Positions 45,868 through 54,654 of a stretch of 64,000 bases of DNA are shown in pieces. A program made the translations under genes and the position numbers. The notes under the pieces are model-generated. The model had not been told where the DNA came from. It searched no databases and saw only the letters and a program-made list of their open reading frames with translations. The stretch comes from Sanguibacter keddieii DSM 10542 (GTDB taxonomy: Bacteria > Actinomycetota > Actinomycetes > Actinomycetales > Cellulomonadaceae): contig NC_013521.1 of NCBI RefSeq assembly GCF_000024925.1, positions 3,534,001 through 3,598,000 on the forward strand. Direction: 5' to 3'. Every line of letters begins with the position of its first letter. Position 1 is the stretch's first letter.

Positions 45868-47223
45868 ATGACCCCGCCCAGCTGGTCCTTCGAGACCCGT
45901 CAGATCCACGCCGGACAGGCGCCCGACCCCACCACCGGGGCTCGCGCGCTGCCGATCTACCAGACCACCTCCTTCGTGTTCCCCGACGCCGGCGTCGCCG
46001 CCGACCGCTTCGCGCTCAAGGACCTCGGCCCCATCTACACGCGCATCGGCAACCCGACGCAGGAGGCCGTGGAGGCCCGCATCGCCGACCTCGAGGGCGG
46101 CGTCGGCGCGCTGCTGCTGTCCTCCGGGCAGGCCGCCACGACCTTCGCGATCCTCAACGTCGCCGAGGCCGGCGACCACGTCGTCGCCAGCCCCTCGCTC
46201 TACGGCGGCACCTACAACCTGCTCCAGAACACCCTGCGCAAGCTCGGCGTGACCACCACCTTCGTCACCGACCCGCACGACCCGCAGGCGTGGCGCGACG
46301 CCGTGCAGCCGAACACCAAGGCCTTCTTCGGCGAGACCATCCCGAACCCGCAGGCCGACATCCTCGACATCGAGGCCGTCGCCGCCGTGGCCCACGAGGT
46401 CGGCGTGCCGCTCATCGTCGACAACACCGTCGCGACGCCCTACCTGCTGCGACCGATCGAGTTCGGCGCGGACGTCGTCATCCACTCGGCGACCAAGTAC
46501 CTCGGCGGCCACGGCTCGGCCATCGGCGGCGTGATCGTGGACTCCGGCAACTTCGACTTCGCGAAGGACCCCGAGCGCTTCCCGGGCTTCAACACCCCCG
46601 ACCCCAGCTACGACGGGCTCGTGTACGCCCGCGACCTCGGCGTCGACGGCATCCTCGGGGCGAACCTCGCGTACGTGCTCAAGGCCCGTGTCCAGCTGCT
46701 GCGCGACCTCGGCTCCGCGATCTCGCCCTTCAACGCCTTCCTCATCGCGCAGGGCATCGAGACGCTCTCGCTGCGGGTCGAGCGCCACGTGTCCAACGCC
46801 GCGACCGTCGCCGCCTGGCTCGAGGCCCGCGACGACGTGGCACGCGTCCACTACGCCGGCCTCGAGTCGAGCCCCTGGCACGCGAACGCGCTCAAGTACA
46901 CGCCACGCGGTGCGGGCGCGATCGTCGCCTTCGAGATCGAGGGCGGCTCCCCCGCCGGGCAGGCCTTCGTCTCCGCGCTCGAGCTCCACTCGAACGTCGC
47001 CAACATCGGCGACGTCCGCTCGCTCGTCATCCACCCGGCGTCGACCACGCACAGCCAGCTGACGCCCGAGGAGCAGGCCGCGTCGGGCGTCACCCCAGGG
47101 CTGGTCCGGCTCAGCGTCGGCATCGAGCACGTGGACGACATCCTCGCCGACCTCGAGGCCGGCTTCACCGCCGCCAAGGGTGCGGTCGAGGGCTCCACGG
47201 CCCCTGCCGCGCAGGACGCGTGA
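45868..47223 (+). CDS. metY: O-acetylhomoserine/O-acetylserine sulfhydrylase
   Basis: 451-residue PLP enzyme of the Cys/Met metabolism family, forming homocysteine directly from O-acetylhomoserine and sulfide. The cofactor lysine is K210 in HSATKYLGGHGS. Other family motifs are QTTSFVF, YTRIGNPTQ, LLLSSGQAATT, SPSLYGGTYNLL, VDNTVATPYLL and DVRSLVIHPASTTHSQL. Length and the large insertion around residues 220-260 fit MetY rather than MetB. ATG follows aggagcaccc. It precedes metX, which makes its substrate, and lies behind the Cys leader peptide. Confidence 0.95.
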   Translation: MTPPSWSFETRQIHAGQAPDPTTGARALPIYQTTSFVFPDAGVAADRFALKDLGPIYTRIGNPTQEAVEARIADLEGGVGALLLSSGQAATTFAILNVAEAGDHVVASPSLYGGTYNLLQNTLRKLGVTTTFVTDPHDPQAWRDAVQPNTKAFFGETIPNPQADILDIEAVAAVAHEVGVPLIVDNTVATPYLLRPIEFGADVVIHSATKYLGGHGSAIGGVIVDSGNFDFAKDPERFPGFNTPDPSYDGLVYARDLGVDGILGANLAYVLKARVQLLRDLGSAISPFNAFLIAQGIETLSLRVERHVSNAATVAAWLEARDDVARVHYAGLESSPWHANALKYTPRGAGAIVAFEIEGGSPAGQAFVSALELHSNVANIGDVRSLVIHPASTTHSQLTPEEQAASGVTPGLVRLSVGIEHVDDILADLEAGFTAAKGAVEGSTAPAAQDA

Positions 47224-47284
47224 CGCACAGATGACCGAGACCCCGGCGCCCCGACCGCACGGCACGCACCGCTCAGGAGCGACC

Positions 47285-48601
47285 GTGGACACCCCCGTGC
47301 AGGGCGCCGGGACCTCCGTACAGTGGACGACGATGAGCGACGAGCAGCAGCGTCCGGAGGACCGGGCCGACGACAGCGACCGCGGCGGCGCGCGCCCCGG
47401 ACCACGCTGGCACCGCACGAGTCCCTCGCGTGCGCAGTCCCGCCGGCTCGAGCCCTCGACCTTCCGCGCGAGCGGCGCCTGGCGCCCCGGCGACCCCGTC
47501 GGCGACCGGCGCTTCGTCGACGTCGGCGCCCTCGACCTCGAGGGCGGCGACCAGCTCCCCTCGGTCCAGGTGGCCTACGAGACGTGGGGCACCCTCAACG
47601 CCGCCCGCGACAACGCCGTCCTCGTGCTGCACGCCCTCACCGGCGACAGCCACGTGACCGGCGAGGCCGGCCCCGGGCACCCGACCGCAGGCTGGTGGAC
47701 GCAGATGGTCGGCCCCGGCGCGCCGATCGACACCGACCGCTACTACGTGGTCGCCCCGAACGTCGTCGGCGGCTGCCAGGGCACCACCGGGCCGTCGAGC
47801 ACCGCCCCCGACGGGGCACCGTGGGGCAGCGCCTTCCCCATGGTCACCGTCCGCGACCAGGTGGCCGCCGAGATCGAGCTGTCCAAGGCGCTCGGCATCA
47901 CCTCGTGGACCCTCGTGGTCGGCGCCTCGATGGGCGGGCTGCGCGCCCTCGAGTGGACGCTGCTGGGCCCCGAGGCCGGCATCGAGGTCGAGTCCGCCGC
48001 GATCATCGCCTCCGCCGCCCAGACCCCCGGCGACCAGATCGCCTGGGCGCACCCGCAGCTCACCGCCATCCACGCCGACCCGCGGTTCCGCGGCGGCGAC
48101 TACTACGACGCTGCCGACGGCGACGGCCCCCACGTGGGCCTCGGCGTCGCGCGGTCGATCGCGCACACCACCTACCGCAGCGCCGTGGAGTTCGACGAGC
48201 GCTTCGGCCGCATCCCGCAGGGCGGCGACGACCCCATGCGGGGCGGCCGGTTCGCGGTGCAGTCGTACCTCGACCACCACGCGTCCAAGCTGGCCAGGCG
48301 CTTCGACGCCAACAGCTACGTGGTGCTCACCGAGTCGATGCTCACCCACGACCTCGGCCGCGACCGTGGCGGTGTCACCACGGCGCTGCAGTCCGTCCGG
48401 TCACGCGTGCTCGTGGTCGGCGTCGACACGGACCGGCTGTTCCTGCCGGCCGAGTCCGAGCGCATCGCCCGCTGGGTGCCGGGCGCAGAACCGGTGCGGC
48501 TGCTGCGCTCCGCCTACGGGCACGACGGGTTCCTCATCGAGTTCGACCAGCTGGGGCCGATCGTCGGGGAGTTCCTCGCAGGGGCGCGGCACCACCGCTG
48601 A
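47285..48601 (+). CDS. metX: Homoserine O-acetyltransferase
   Basis: 438 residues from GTG 47285, chosen because AGGAG lies five bases before it; ATG 47231 and ATG 47333 lack such a site. The first ~60 residues are polar and poorly ordered. The alpha/beta-hydrolase core contains VLHALTGDSHVTG, the nucleophile S215 in VVGASMGGLRALEW, GLGVARSIAHTTYRS, LTHDLGRD, the acid in VGVDTDRLF and the His in YGHDGFLIEF. Acetylates homoserine with acetyl-CoA for methionine synthesis. It starts 61 bases after metY. Confidence 0.93.
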   Translation: MDTPVQGAGTSVQWTTMSDEQQRPEDRADDSDRGGARPGPRWHRTSPSRAQSRRLEPSTFRASGAWRPGDPVGDRRFVDVGALDLEGGDQLPSVQVAYETWGTLNAARDNAVLVLHALTGDSHVTGEAGPGHPTAGWWTQMVGPGAPIDTDRYYVVAPNVVGGCQGTTGPSSTAPDGAPWGSAFPMVTVRDQVAAEIELSKALGITSWTLVVGASMGGLRALEWTLLGPEAGIEVESAAIIASAAQTPGDQIAWAHPQLTAIHADPRFRGGDYYDAADGDGPHVGLGVARSIAHTTYRSAVEFDERFGRIPQGGDDPMRGGRFAVQSYLDHHASKLARRFDANSYVVLTESMLTHDLGRDRGGVTTALQSVRSRVLVVGVDTDRLFLPAESERIARWVPGAEPVRLLRSAYGHDGFLIEFDQLGPIVGEFLAGARHHR

Positions 48602-48682
48602 ACGAGGTCCGACAGGGCACCGCTGACGCAGGCCCCCCGGTCAGGTCCTGCCGAGCGGGTTGCTCTCGGGTCGGGCGCTGAC

Positions 48683-49576
48683 TCAGCGCCTGCGGACGGC
48701 CCGCTCGACCAGGAGCACCACGACCCCGAGCACCACGAGCACGCCGCTGATCACCAGCCCGTCGCGCAGGAACGTCTGGGCCGACGCCGCGAACACGTCG
48801 GCGACCGAGCCGACGAGCGCCGGGGACAGCGTCGGGCTGGTCAGCTCGAGGGTGGCCCGCTCGGCCACGACCCCCACGCCGAGCATGACGAGGCCGGTCG
48901 CCGCCGCCGACAGCAGCCCCGTCCAGAGCAGCACGAGGCCGCGCGAGTACGCCAGGGCCAGCGCGAGGACCAGGACGAGGGCCGCGGCCCACGGCGCCCA
49001 GGTCGACACGAAGGACACGACCTCGTAGCCCGTGCGCGCGTCGTCGAGGGCGCTGGACTCGAAGAGCGGGACGCTCGTGTCGAAGGTGGGGACCTGCTCG
49101 GCGGTCAGCAGCCCGGACTCGACGAGCCGCGCGGACACCGCGTCCGCGACGCCGCTGAGGTCGAGCACCACCTGGCCCTGGTCGTCGAGCTGGACCCGCG
49201 TCGAGTCGCCGGTGAGCAGGCCGAGGACGGTCGCGTGCGCGACCCGGTTGGCCTCCGCCCACACGGTCGCGAAGGTGTCGCTGCGGACGACGTCGCCGAC
49301 CGTCTGCTCGACGACCCCCTGCACCCCGTCGTCGACCGCCGCGATCCCGGTGGTCGGGACCTGCGCCACGACGCGCGTCGTCAGCTGCTCCACGAGCGAC
49401 GCCTGGACGTCCGGGTCGGCTGCGACCTCCTCGGCGACGGCCACGTAGCCGTCGGTGTCCCCGACGGTGTCGTGGACCCACCGGGCGGCGAGCGCGGTCG
49501 GCAGGAGGAGCGCGACGACGAGCACGAGGACCCCGGCGGCCGCAGAGCGGGCGGGGTTGCGTCGGGTACGGGGCAT
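48683..49576 (-). CDS. Integral membrane protein, unknown function
   Basis: 297 residues. An N-terminal helix (AAGVLVLVVALLLPTALAARWV) is followed by a ~150-residue extracytoplasmic region (DTDGYVAVAEEVAADPDVQASLVEQLTTRV...), then three further helices (WAAALVLVLALALAYSRG, LLWTGLLSAAATGLVMLGVGVV, GLVISGVLVVLGVVVLLVE) and a basic end. This architecture is common among uncharacterised actinobacterial membrane proteins. It converges with metX; an 8-bp palindrome ggcgctga-c-tcagcgcc spans its stop codon. Confidence 0.75.
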   Translation of the reverse strand: MPRTRRNPARSAAAGVLVLVVALLLPTALAARWVHDTVGDTDGYVAVAEEVAADPDVQASLVEQLTTRVVAQVPTTGIAAVDDGVQGVVEQTVGDVVRSDTFATVWAEANRVAHATVLGLLTGDSTRVQLDDQGQVVLDLSGVADAVSARLVESGLLTAEQVPTFDTSVPLFESSALDDARTGYEVVSFVSTWAPWAAALVLVLALALAYSRGLVLLWTGLLSAAATGLVMLGVGVVAERATLELTSPTLSPALVGSVADVFAASAQTFLRDGLVISGVLVVLGVVVLLVERAVRRR

Positions 49577-49767
49577 GGCGACACCTTACGACGCGGGGGT
49601 GGTCGTGCGGGGTGGGTGCGGTGAGGGACACGCGGCGGCACCGGGAGCACCAGGAGCACCGGGACGAGCGCCAGGTCAGCCACAGGGCGGCAGCAGGCAG
49701 CGACGAGCACGGTCCCGGACCACGCGCTCCCCTGGGCAGCGGGTCGCGCGTCCGGCAGGATGGCCTC

Positions 49768-50499
49768 ATGACCGCTGACCTCGCCGAGATCTCGACCGCG
49801 CTGGCCGCGCAGTGGGCCCGTCTGCGCACGTGGGCCGCGCCCCTCGGCGACGACCTCCTCGGCACCCGGGACCGCCCGTCGGCGCTCGACGGCTGGACCA
49901 CCGGCGAGCTCGTCGCGCACCTCGGGCGAGCCATGGAGGCGCTGACCGTCTGCGTCCCCGCACCACCCGGCACGGTGCCGCTGACGCTCGCGGAGTACCT
50001 GGGCACCTACCCCGACCGGGCCGAGCACGTGGCGACCGTGACGCGCGAGCTCGCCCGCGAGATCGCGCACGCGCCCCTCGCGCAGGTCGACTCCCTCGCC
50101 CGCGCGGCCCTCGCCCGCCTCGACGAGCTCGGTCCCGACGGTCGTCTCGTGGTGCAGGGTCGGCGGGCGCCGATCACCCTGCGCGACATGGCCGCCTCGC
50201 GGCTGGTCGAGCTCGTGGTGCACGCCGACGACCTCGCCACGTCCCTCGCCGGGACGGTCGACTCCACGGGTGCGGCCTCCCCGGTGGACCGCACCGCGCA
50301 GGGCATCGTCGCCGACGAGCTCCTGCGGATCGTCACCACGCGCGTCGGCGGTCCCCTCGAGGTGACCGACGCGCGGCTGTGGATCCGGCTGGCCACCGGG
50401 CGCGAGCGCTACGACGTCGACGCGCTCGCCCGCGCCGTGACCACCCAGGAGACCGCGACCGGCGTGCCCGACCTCGGCCGCGTCCTGCCGGTCCTGTGA
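49768..50499 (+). CDS. Mycothiol-dependent maleylpyruvate isomerase-family protein
   Basis: 243 residues. The N-terminal DinB-like four-helix domain (MDMPI_N) has LDGWTTGELVAHLGRAMEAL carrying the metal-binding His typical of the fold, and VELVVHADDLATSL with the second metal His-Asp. The C-terminal part resembles a sterol-carrier-like MDMPI domain (DARLWIRLATGRERYDVDAL). Family members use mycothiol; the reaction of this one is unknown. ATG 49768 follows caggatgg. It precedes a zinc-type dehydrogenase and an alpha/beta hydrolase. Confidence 0.8.
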   Translation: MTADLAEISTALAAQWARLRTWAAPLGDDLLGTRDRPSALDGWTTGELVAHLGRAMEALTVCVPAPPGTVPLTLAEYLGTYPDRAEHVATVTRELAREIAHAPLAQVDSLARAALARLDELGPDGRLVVQGRRAPITLRDMAASRLVELVVHADDLATSLAGTVDSTGAASPVDRTAQGIVADELLRIVTTRVGGPLEVTDARLWIRLATGRERYDVDALARAVTTQETATGVPDLGRVLPVL

Positions 50500-50567
50500 C
50501 CGCCCGTCCTGGTGCGGCCGGACGCCGCGGCAGGACCATCGCCCCTGCGGGGGCCCGACGGTATGGA

Positions 50568-50573
50568 TAGGTT
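50568..50573 (+). promoter_or_regulatory. -10 element of a leaderless promoter
   Basis: TAGGTT lies six bases before ATG 50580 with no ribosome site between, so the dehydrogenase message is probably leaderless. An overlapping TATGGA at 50562-50567 is an alternative -10. Confidence 0.5.
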
Positions 50574-50579
50574 GGCTCC

Positions 50580-51539
50580 ATGCTCGCAGCCACGGTCGCC
50601 CGGTTCTCGCCCGACTCCCCCGTCGACGCGCTCGAGGTCGGTGAACGCCCCGAGCCGGCCGAGCGCGAGGCGTGGACCACCGTCGACGTGCGTGCGGCGA
50701 GCCTCAACCACCACGACCTGTGGTCGCTGCGCGGCGTGGGCCTGCGCGAGGAGCAGCTCCCGATGATCCTCGGCACCGACGCCGCCGGGACCACCCCGGA
50801 CGGCCGCCCCGTGGTGGTGCACGCCGTCGTCGGCGCCGACGGGCACGGCGTGGGCCCCGACGAGACGCGCACCCTGCTGTCGGAGAAGTACCCCGGGACC
50901 CTCGCCGAGCAGGTGAGCGTCCCCACGCACAACCTCGTCCCGCTGCCCGACGGTCTGTCCTTCGAGGAGGCCGCGTGCGTCCCGACGGCGTGGCTCACCG
51001 CCTATCGCATGCTGTTCCGGTCGGCAGGCCTGACCCCGGGCCAGAGCGTGCTCGTCCAGGGCGCCGGAGGTGGCCTGTCGACGGCTGCGGTCACGCTCGC
51101 CGCCGCGGCGGGCATCGAGGTCTTCGTCACCAGCCGGTCCGCCGAGAAGCGCGCCGCCGCGACCGCGCTCGGGGCCACCCACGCCCTCGAGAGCGGCGCA
51201 CGCCTCCCGCACCGCGTCGACGCGGTGGTCGAGTCGGTCGGCGCCGCGACCTGGTCGCACTCGATCCGCTCGGTGCGCCCGGGCGGGACCGTCGTGGTCG
51301 CCGGCGCGACCTCCGGCGACCCCACCGCGGCCGAGCTCACCCGCATCTTCTTCCAGGAGATCACGGTGCGCGGCGTGACCATGGGCACCCGCGACGAGCT
51401 GTCCGACCTGCTGTCCTTCATGGTGCGCGCCGGGCTGCGGCCGACCGTCGACAGCCGGTACCCGCTCGCGCAGGCCCGCGACGCGGTCGCCCGCCTCGCC
51501 GGGGGCGAGCACGTCGGCAAGGTGGTCCTGGTGCCATGA
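50580..51539 (+). CDS. Zinc-binding alcohol dehydrogenase-like / quinone oxidoreductase (MDR superfamily)
   Basis: 319 residues. N-terminal GroES-like domain (VRAASLNHHDLWSLRGVG, ILGTDAAGT), then a Rossmann fold with VLVQGAGGGLSTAAVTLAAAAGIEVFVTSRSAEKR. The structural zinc cysteine cluster is absent, so it resembles quinone oxidoreductase-type or other zinc-independent MDR enzymes. Substrate unknown. The stop overlaps the ATG of the hydrolase downstream (ATGA), which implies joint expression. Confidence 0.85.
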   Translation: MLAATVARFSPDSPVDALEVGERPEPAEREAWTTVDVRAASLNHHDLWSLRGVGLREEQLPMILGTDAAGTTPDGRPVVVHAVVGADGHGVGPDETRTLLSEKYPGTLAEQVSVPTHNLVPLPDGLSFEEAACVPTAWLTAYRMLFRSAGLTPGQSVLVQGAGGGLSTAAVTLAAAAGIEVFVTSRSAEKRAAATALGATHALESGARLPHRVDAVVESVGAATWSHSIRSVRPGGTVVVAGATSGDPTAAELTRIFFQEITVRGVTMGTRDELSDLLSFMVRAGLRPTVDSRYPLAQARDAVARLAGGEHVGKVVLVP

Positions 51540-52645
51540 CCGAACGCGTGCCCCTGCCGCGCTTCCTGTCGCGGGCCGAGACCCCGCCCGGGGTGGTGCC
51601 CGCCCTCGACGCGCACATCTCGGACGTCGTGGCGCACGAGCTCGCGACCCACACCCGCCTGGCGACCGGGCGGGAGCGGGGCGACGGGTGGGACGAGGAC
51701 GTGCTCGGGGCGCCGTACGAGGTGCGGACGCTCGAGCTGACCCCTGACGACGAGGGCGACGTCGTCGCGTCCCTCGTCCGCTACCGACCGCCCGGCGCGG
51801 TGCGCTCGGCGCGCGCGGTGCTGTACCTCCACGGTTGGTCCGACTACTTCTTCCACACCGACACCGCAGAGTTCTGGCACCGGCAGGGGGTGGCCTTCTA
51901 CGCCCTCGACCTGCGCAAGTACGGGCGCAGCCTGCGCCCGGGCCAGACCCCGGGGTACACCACCACGCTGCGCACCTACGACGAGGACATCGCGGCGGCG
52001 CTCGAGGCGGTGCGCGCCGACCTCGGTCAGCACACCGCCGTCATGCTGCACGCCCACTCGACCGGCGGGCTCACCGCGGTGCTGTGGGCCGACCGCCATC
52101 CCGGGCAGACCTCGGGCCTCGTCCTCAACAGCCCGTGGCTCGAGCTGCAGGGATCGTCCGTGGTGCGCACCGTCTCGACGCCCGCGATCACGCAGCTGGC
52201 CCGGTTCCAGGCCAAGGCACCGCTGCCCAACATCGACACGGGGAACTACGCACGGACCATCCGGCGCAAGGACGGCGGCGAGTGGGAGTTCGACGAGCGG
52301 TGGCGCCCGACGCCGTCGTTCGCCGTGCGCGCCGGATGGCTCCGCGCCATCATCGCCGGGCACGCCGAGGTGGCCCGCGGTCTCAAGGTCGCCCAGCCCA
52401 TCCTCCTGCTCGCGTCGTCCAAGACCGTGATCTCCCCGCGCTGGTCCGAGGACATGCGGTCGAGCGACTCCGTGCTCGACGTCGAGCTCATCGTCCGACG
52501 CGCAGTCCAGCTGGGGCCGACCGTCTCGGTCGCGCGGATCGAGGGCGGGGTGCACGACCTCGCGCTGTCGGTGCCCGCCGTGCGCGCCGAGTACTACGCG
52601 CAGATCCAGCGGTGGTCGAGCGCCTACGGGTGGTCGAGCCGCTGA
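51536..52645 (+). CDS. Alpha/beta hydrolase (monoacylglycerol lipase-like)
   Basis: 369 residues. Core strands are RAVLYLHGWSDYFFHTDTAEF (oxyanion hole region), FYALDLRKYGRSLRPGQ, and the nucleophile elbow VMLHAHSTGGLTAVLWADRHPG with Ser in HSTGG; VHDLALS supplies the catalytic His. ~95 residues precede the domain. Esterase/lipase activity is expected; the substrate is unknown. It overlaps the upstream dehydrogenase by four bases. Confidence 0.85.
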   Translation: MTERVPLPRFLSRAETPPGVVPALDAHISDVVAHELATHTRLATGRERGDGWDEDVLGAPYEVRTLELTPDDEGDVVASLVRYRPPGAVRSARAVLYLHGWSDYFFHTDTAEFWHRQGVAFYALDLRKYGRSLRPGQTPGYTTTLRTYDEDIAAALEAVRADLGQHTAVMLHAHSTGGLTAVLWADRHPGQTSGLVLNSPWLELQGSSVVRTVSTPAITQLARFQAKAPLPNIDTGNYARTIRRKDGGEWEFDERWRPTPSFAVRAGWLRAIIAGHAEVARGLKVAQPILLLASSKTVISPRWSEDMRSSDSVLDVELIVRRAVQLGPTVSVARIEGGVHDLALSVPAVRAEYYAQIQRWSSAYGWSSR

Positions 52646-52734
52646 GCGCTGGGCGGGGCCGGGCGAGCACCTGCGCGCGACCTCTCGACCCTGCGACGCT
52701 GTGGTCGCCGTCGTGGCTGACGACACCGGATGGT

Positions 52735-54111
52735 TCAGGCCTGCGGGGCGAGCTCGTCGAGGCTGGGGCCGTGCTCTCCGGCGCGCCACATCCGCCAGCC
52801 GTTGCAGCTCTCGGCACCCGAGAGCGTCCGTGCCGCGTCGTCCGGGTCGGTGAAGCGCACGCCGTCCGGTGCGCTCAGCAGGCCGTCGAGGCCGAGCACC
52901 ACCGCGAAGCGCTCACCCCGTCGGTGCCGCACCCAGACGAGGTCGACGGGAGCGGTGAGCGTCTGCGCGAGGAGGCCGAGACGCACGTGCGCGGGGCCGG
53001 GAGACGAGGCGGAGGTTGCGGACGGGACGGTGCTGGCGGACGGAACGGTGCTGGGCGCGGGGGTGGGAGCGGGAGCGGCGCGGACCGTCGGTGCCACGAC
53101 CGGGGCCTGGGGGTCCGCGACGAGGGTGGAACCACCGGCGCGTGACGGGATCGGCGCCAGCGCAGGGGCGGGGAGCGAGAGGTCCACCCCGCGGGGCACC
53201 CGCACCGTGCCGAGGTCGGGGAGCTGCGGGAGGTCACCGGGACGTTCTGGGAGCGCGCCGAGCGCCTCGGGGAGGTCGAGGAACACCGGGACGTAGACGT
53301 CGTCGACGACGCCTGGAGCGACGGCGGCTGTGACGGCGGGACGCGAGGTCGGCGGCGCCGGGGCAGGCTGCGGGCGAGGAGGCGGTCGTCGCACCGTCCC
53401 CGGCGGGTCTGCCCGCCCGAAGGCCGGCAGGGACCCGGAGGTGGAGGCAGCGGCCGGCCGCACGGCAGCCCGCGGCGCCGGACGGCCGGTCGTGGCCCCG
53501 TCCAGGTCGATCGACACCGTGCGGCGAGCGGCGACCTCGCCGGGGCGGAGCACCGACACGTCGAGCAGCGCCCGCCCGGACGGTCCCTCGACGGTCCCGA
53601 CCGTGAGGACCTGCACGCGCGCGGCGTCGGCCGACACGAAGGAGACCGCGTCGACCGCGTCGTCGGCGATCTCCGCGCACACCAGGACCAGCCGCGCGCT
53701 GCGCCCGGTGCCCGTCGCACGCGGCACGCCGTCACGGTCGAAGAACGCCGCGAGGTCGTGGTGGAAGTGGTCCGGGCCCGGCCCGTAGGCGGCGGCGAGG
53801 GTGCCCCGCGTGGTCCCGGACGCCCGTCCGGCGCCGCTCAGGGCGACGAGCAGCTGGGCCCCCGCGAGCAGCGGGACCGCCTGGACCACCACGGGGTCGC
53901 CCGCCGCGTCGATCGCGAAGACCGTCGCCTCACCCCGGGAGAGCGCGTCGGGGACCGAGGTCCCCGGGAGCGTCATGAAGAGCCGCTCCCCGAGGAGCGT
54001 CGGGAGGTGGTCGAGCACGACGGAGAGCACGTCGCCGAAGGACGCGTCGTCAGGGCGCATCGTCGCCACGGGCTCGGCGCGCTGCCCGCCCTCGAGCTCG
54101 AACAGGGGCAT
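52735..54111 (-). CDS. Protein of unknown function with RAMA-like C-terminal domain
   Basis: 458 residues in three parts. An N-terminal globular region (~1-165; MPLFELEGGQRAEPV, FGDVLSVVLDHLPTLLGE, AAFFDRDG, ARLVLVCAEIADDAVDAV) looks like an enzyme or nuclease-type sandwich but I cannot assign it. A ~200-residue Pro/Ala/Arg/Thr-rich middle follows. The last ~75 residues (LLAQTLTAPVDLVWVRHRRGERF ... DAARTLSGAESCNGWRMWRAGEHG) fit the RAMA pattern, a small domain found with restriction and DNA-modification enzymes. Converges with the alpha/beta hydrolase. Could be a DNA-associated nuclease; no catalytic residues are assigned. Confidence 0.6.
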   Translation of the reverse strand: MPLFELEGGQRAEPVATMRPDDASFGDVLSVVLDHLPTLLGERLFMTLPGTSVPDALSRGEATVFAIDAAGDPVVVQAVPLLAGAQLLVALSGAGRASGTTRGTLAAAYGPGPDHFHHDLAAFFDRDGVPRATGTGRSARLVLVCAEIADDAVDAVSFVSADAARVQVLTVGTVEGPSGRALLDVSVLRPGEVAARRTVSIDLDGATTGRPAPRAAVRPAAASTSGSLPAFGRADPPGTVRRPPPRPQPAPAPPTSRPAVTAAVAPGVVDDVYVPVFLDLPEALGALPERPGDLPQLPDLGTVRVPRGVDLSLPAPALAPIPSRAGGSTLVADPQAPVVAPTVRAAPAPTPAPSTVPSASTVPSATSASSPGPAHVRLGLLAQTLTAPVDLVWVRHRRGERFAVVLGLDGLLSAPDGVRFTDPDDAARTLSGAESCNGWRMWRAGEHGPSLDELAPQA

Positions 54112-54274
54112 CGGCCCAGACTAGCGAGCGGGCACCCGCGGGACCAGGGTCCGACGGGGTTCTCCCCCGACCCTCCACGGGCGCCGTCAACCACTGCGCG
54201 CCTGGTGTGCGTGCAGGTCAGGCGCGCGGGCCGAGAGCGCAGCCGTGGGCCACGAGCGTGGTGGTGCCAAGGGG

Positions 54275-54592
54275 TCAGGAGTGCCCGAGCTCCGCCTCGT
54301 CGGCGGCGAGCGCGGCCTCGACCCGCTCGACCTTCCCGTCGAGCTCGCCCGTGCGGCCCGGGCGGATGTCGGCCTTCACCACCAGCGAGACGCGGTGCCC
54401 GCCGGCGCCGACCGCCTCGGTGGCACGCTTGATGACGTCCATGCACTCGTCCCACTCACCCTCGATCGTGGTGAACATGGCGTCGGTGCGGTTCGGCAGA
54501 CCGGACTCACGGACGATGCGGACGGCCTCGGCGACGGAGTCCGTGACGGACTCCCCTGCACCGAGCGGGGCGACGGAGAAGGCGAAGAGCAT
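54275..54592 (-). CDS. Thiamine-binding (MTH1187/YkoF-like, DUF77) protein
   Basis: 105 residues, a single ferredoxin-like domain: MLFAFSVAPLGAGESVTDSVAEAV, FTTIEGEWDECMDVIKRATEAV and RVSLVVKADIRPG. The family binds thiamine-type ligands in some members, without known enzymatic action. The conserved GEWDEC segment and basic-acidic alternation at the C-terminus (GKVERVEAALAADEAEL) are typical. It lies 62 bases downstream of the SDR gene on the same strand. Confidence 0.85.
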   Translation of the reverse strand: MLFAFSVAPLGAGESVTDSVAEAVRIVRESGLPNRTDAMFTTIEGEWDECMDVIKRATEAVGAGGHRVSLVVKADIRPGRTGELDGKVERVEAALAADEAELGHS

Positions 54593-54654
54593 CTGCCCAT
54601 CGTGCCACCGCGCCGCGCCCGGCGACAGAGGAGCCACCTGGTGGAGGCCCGCCG

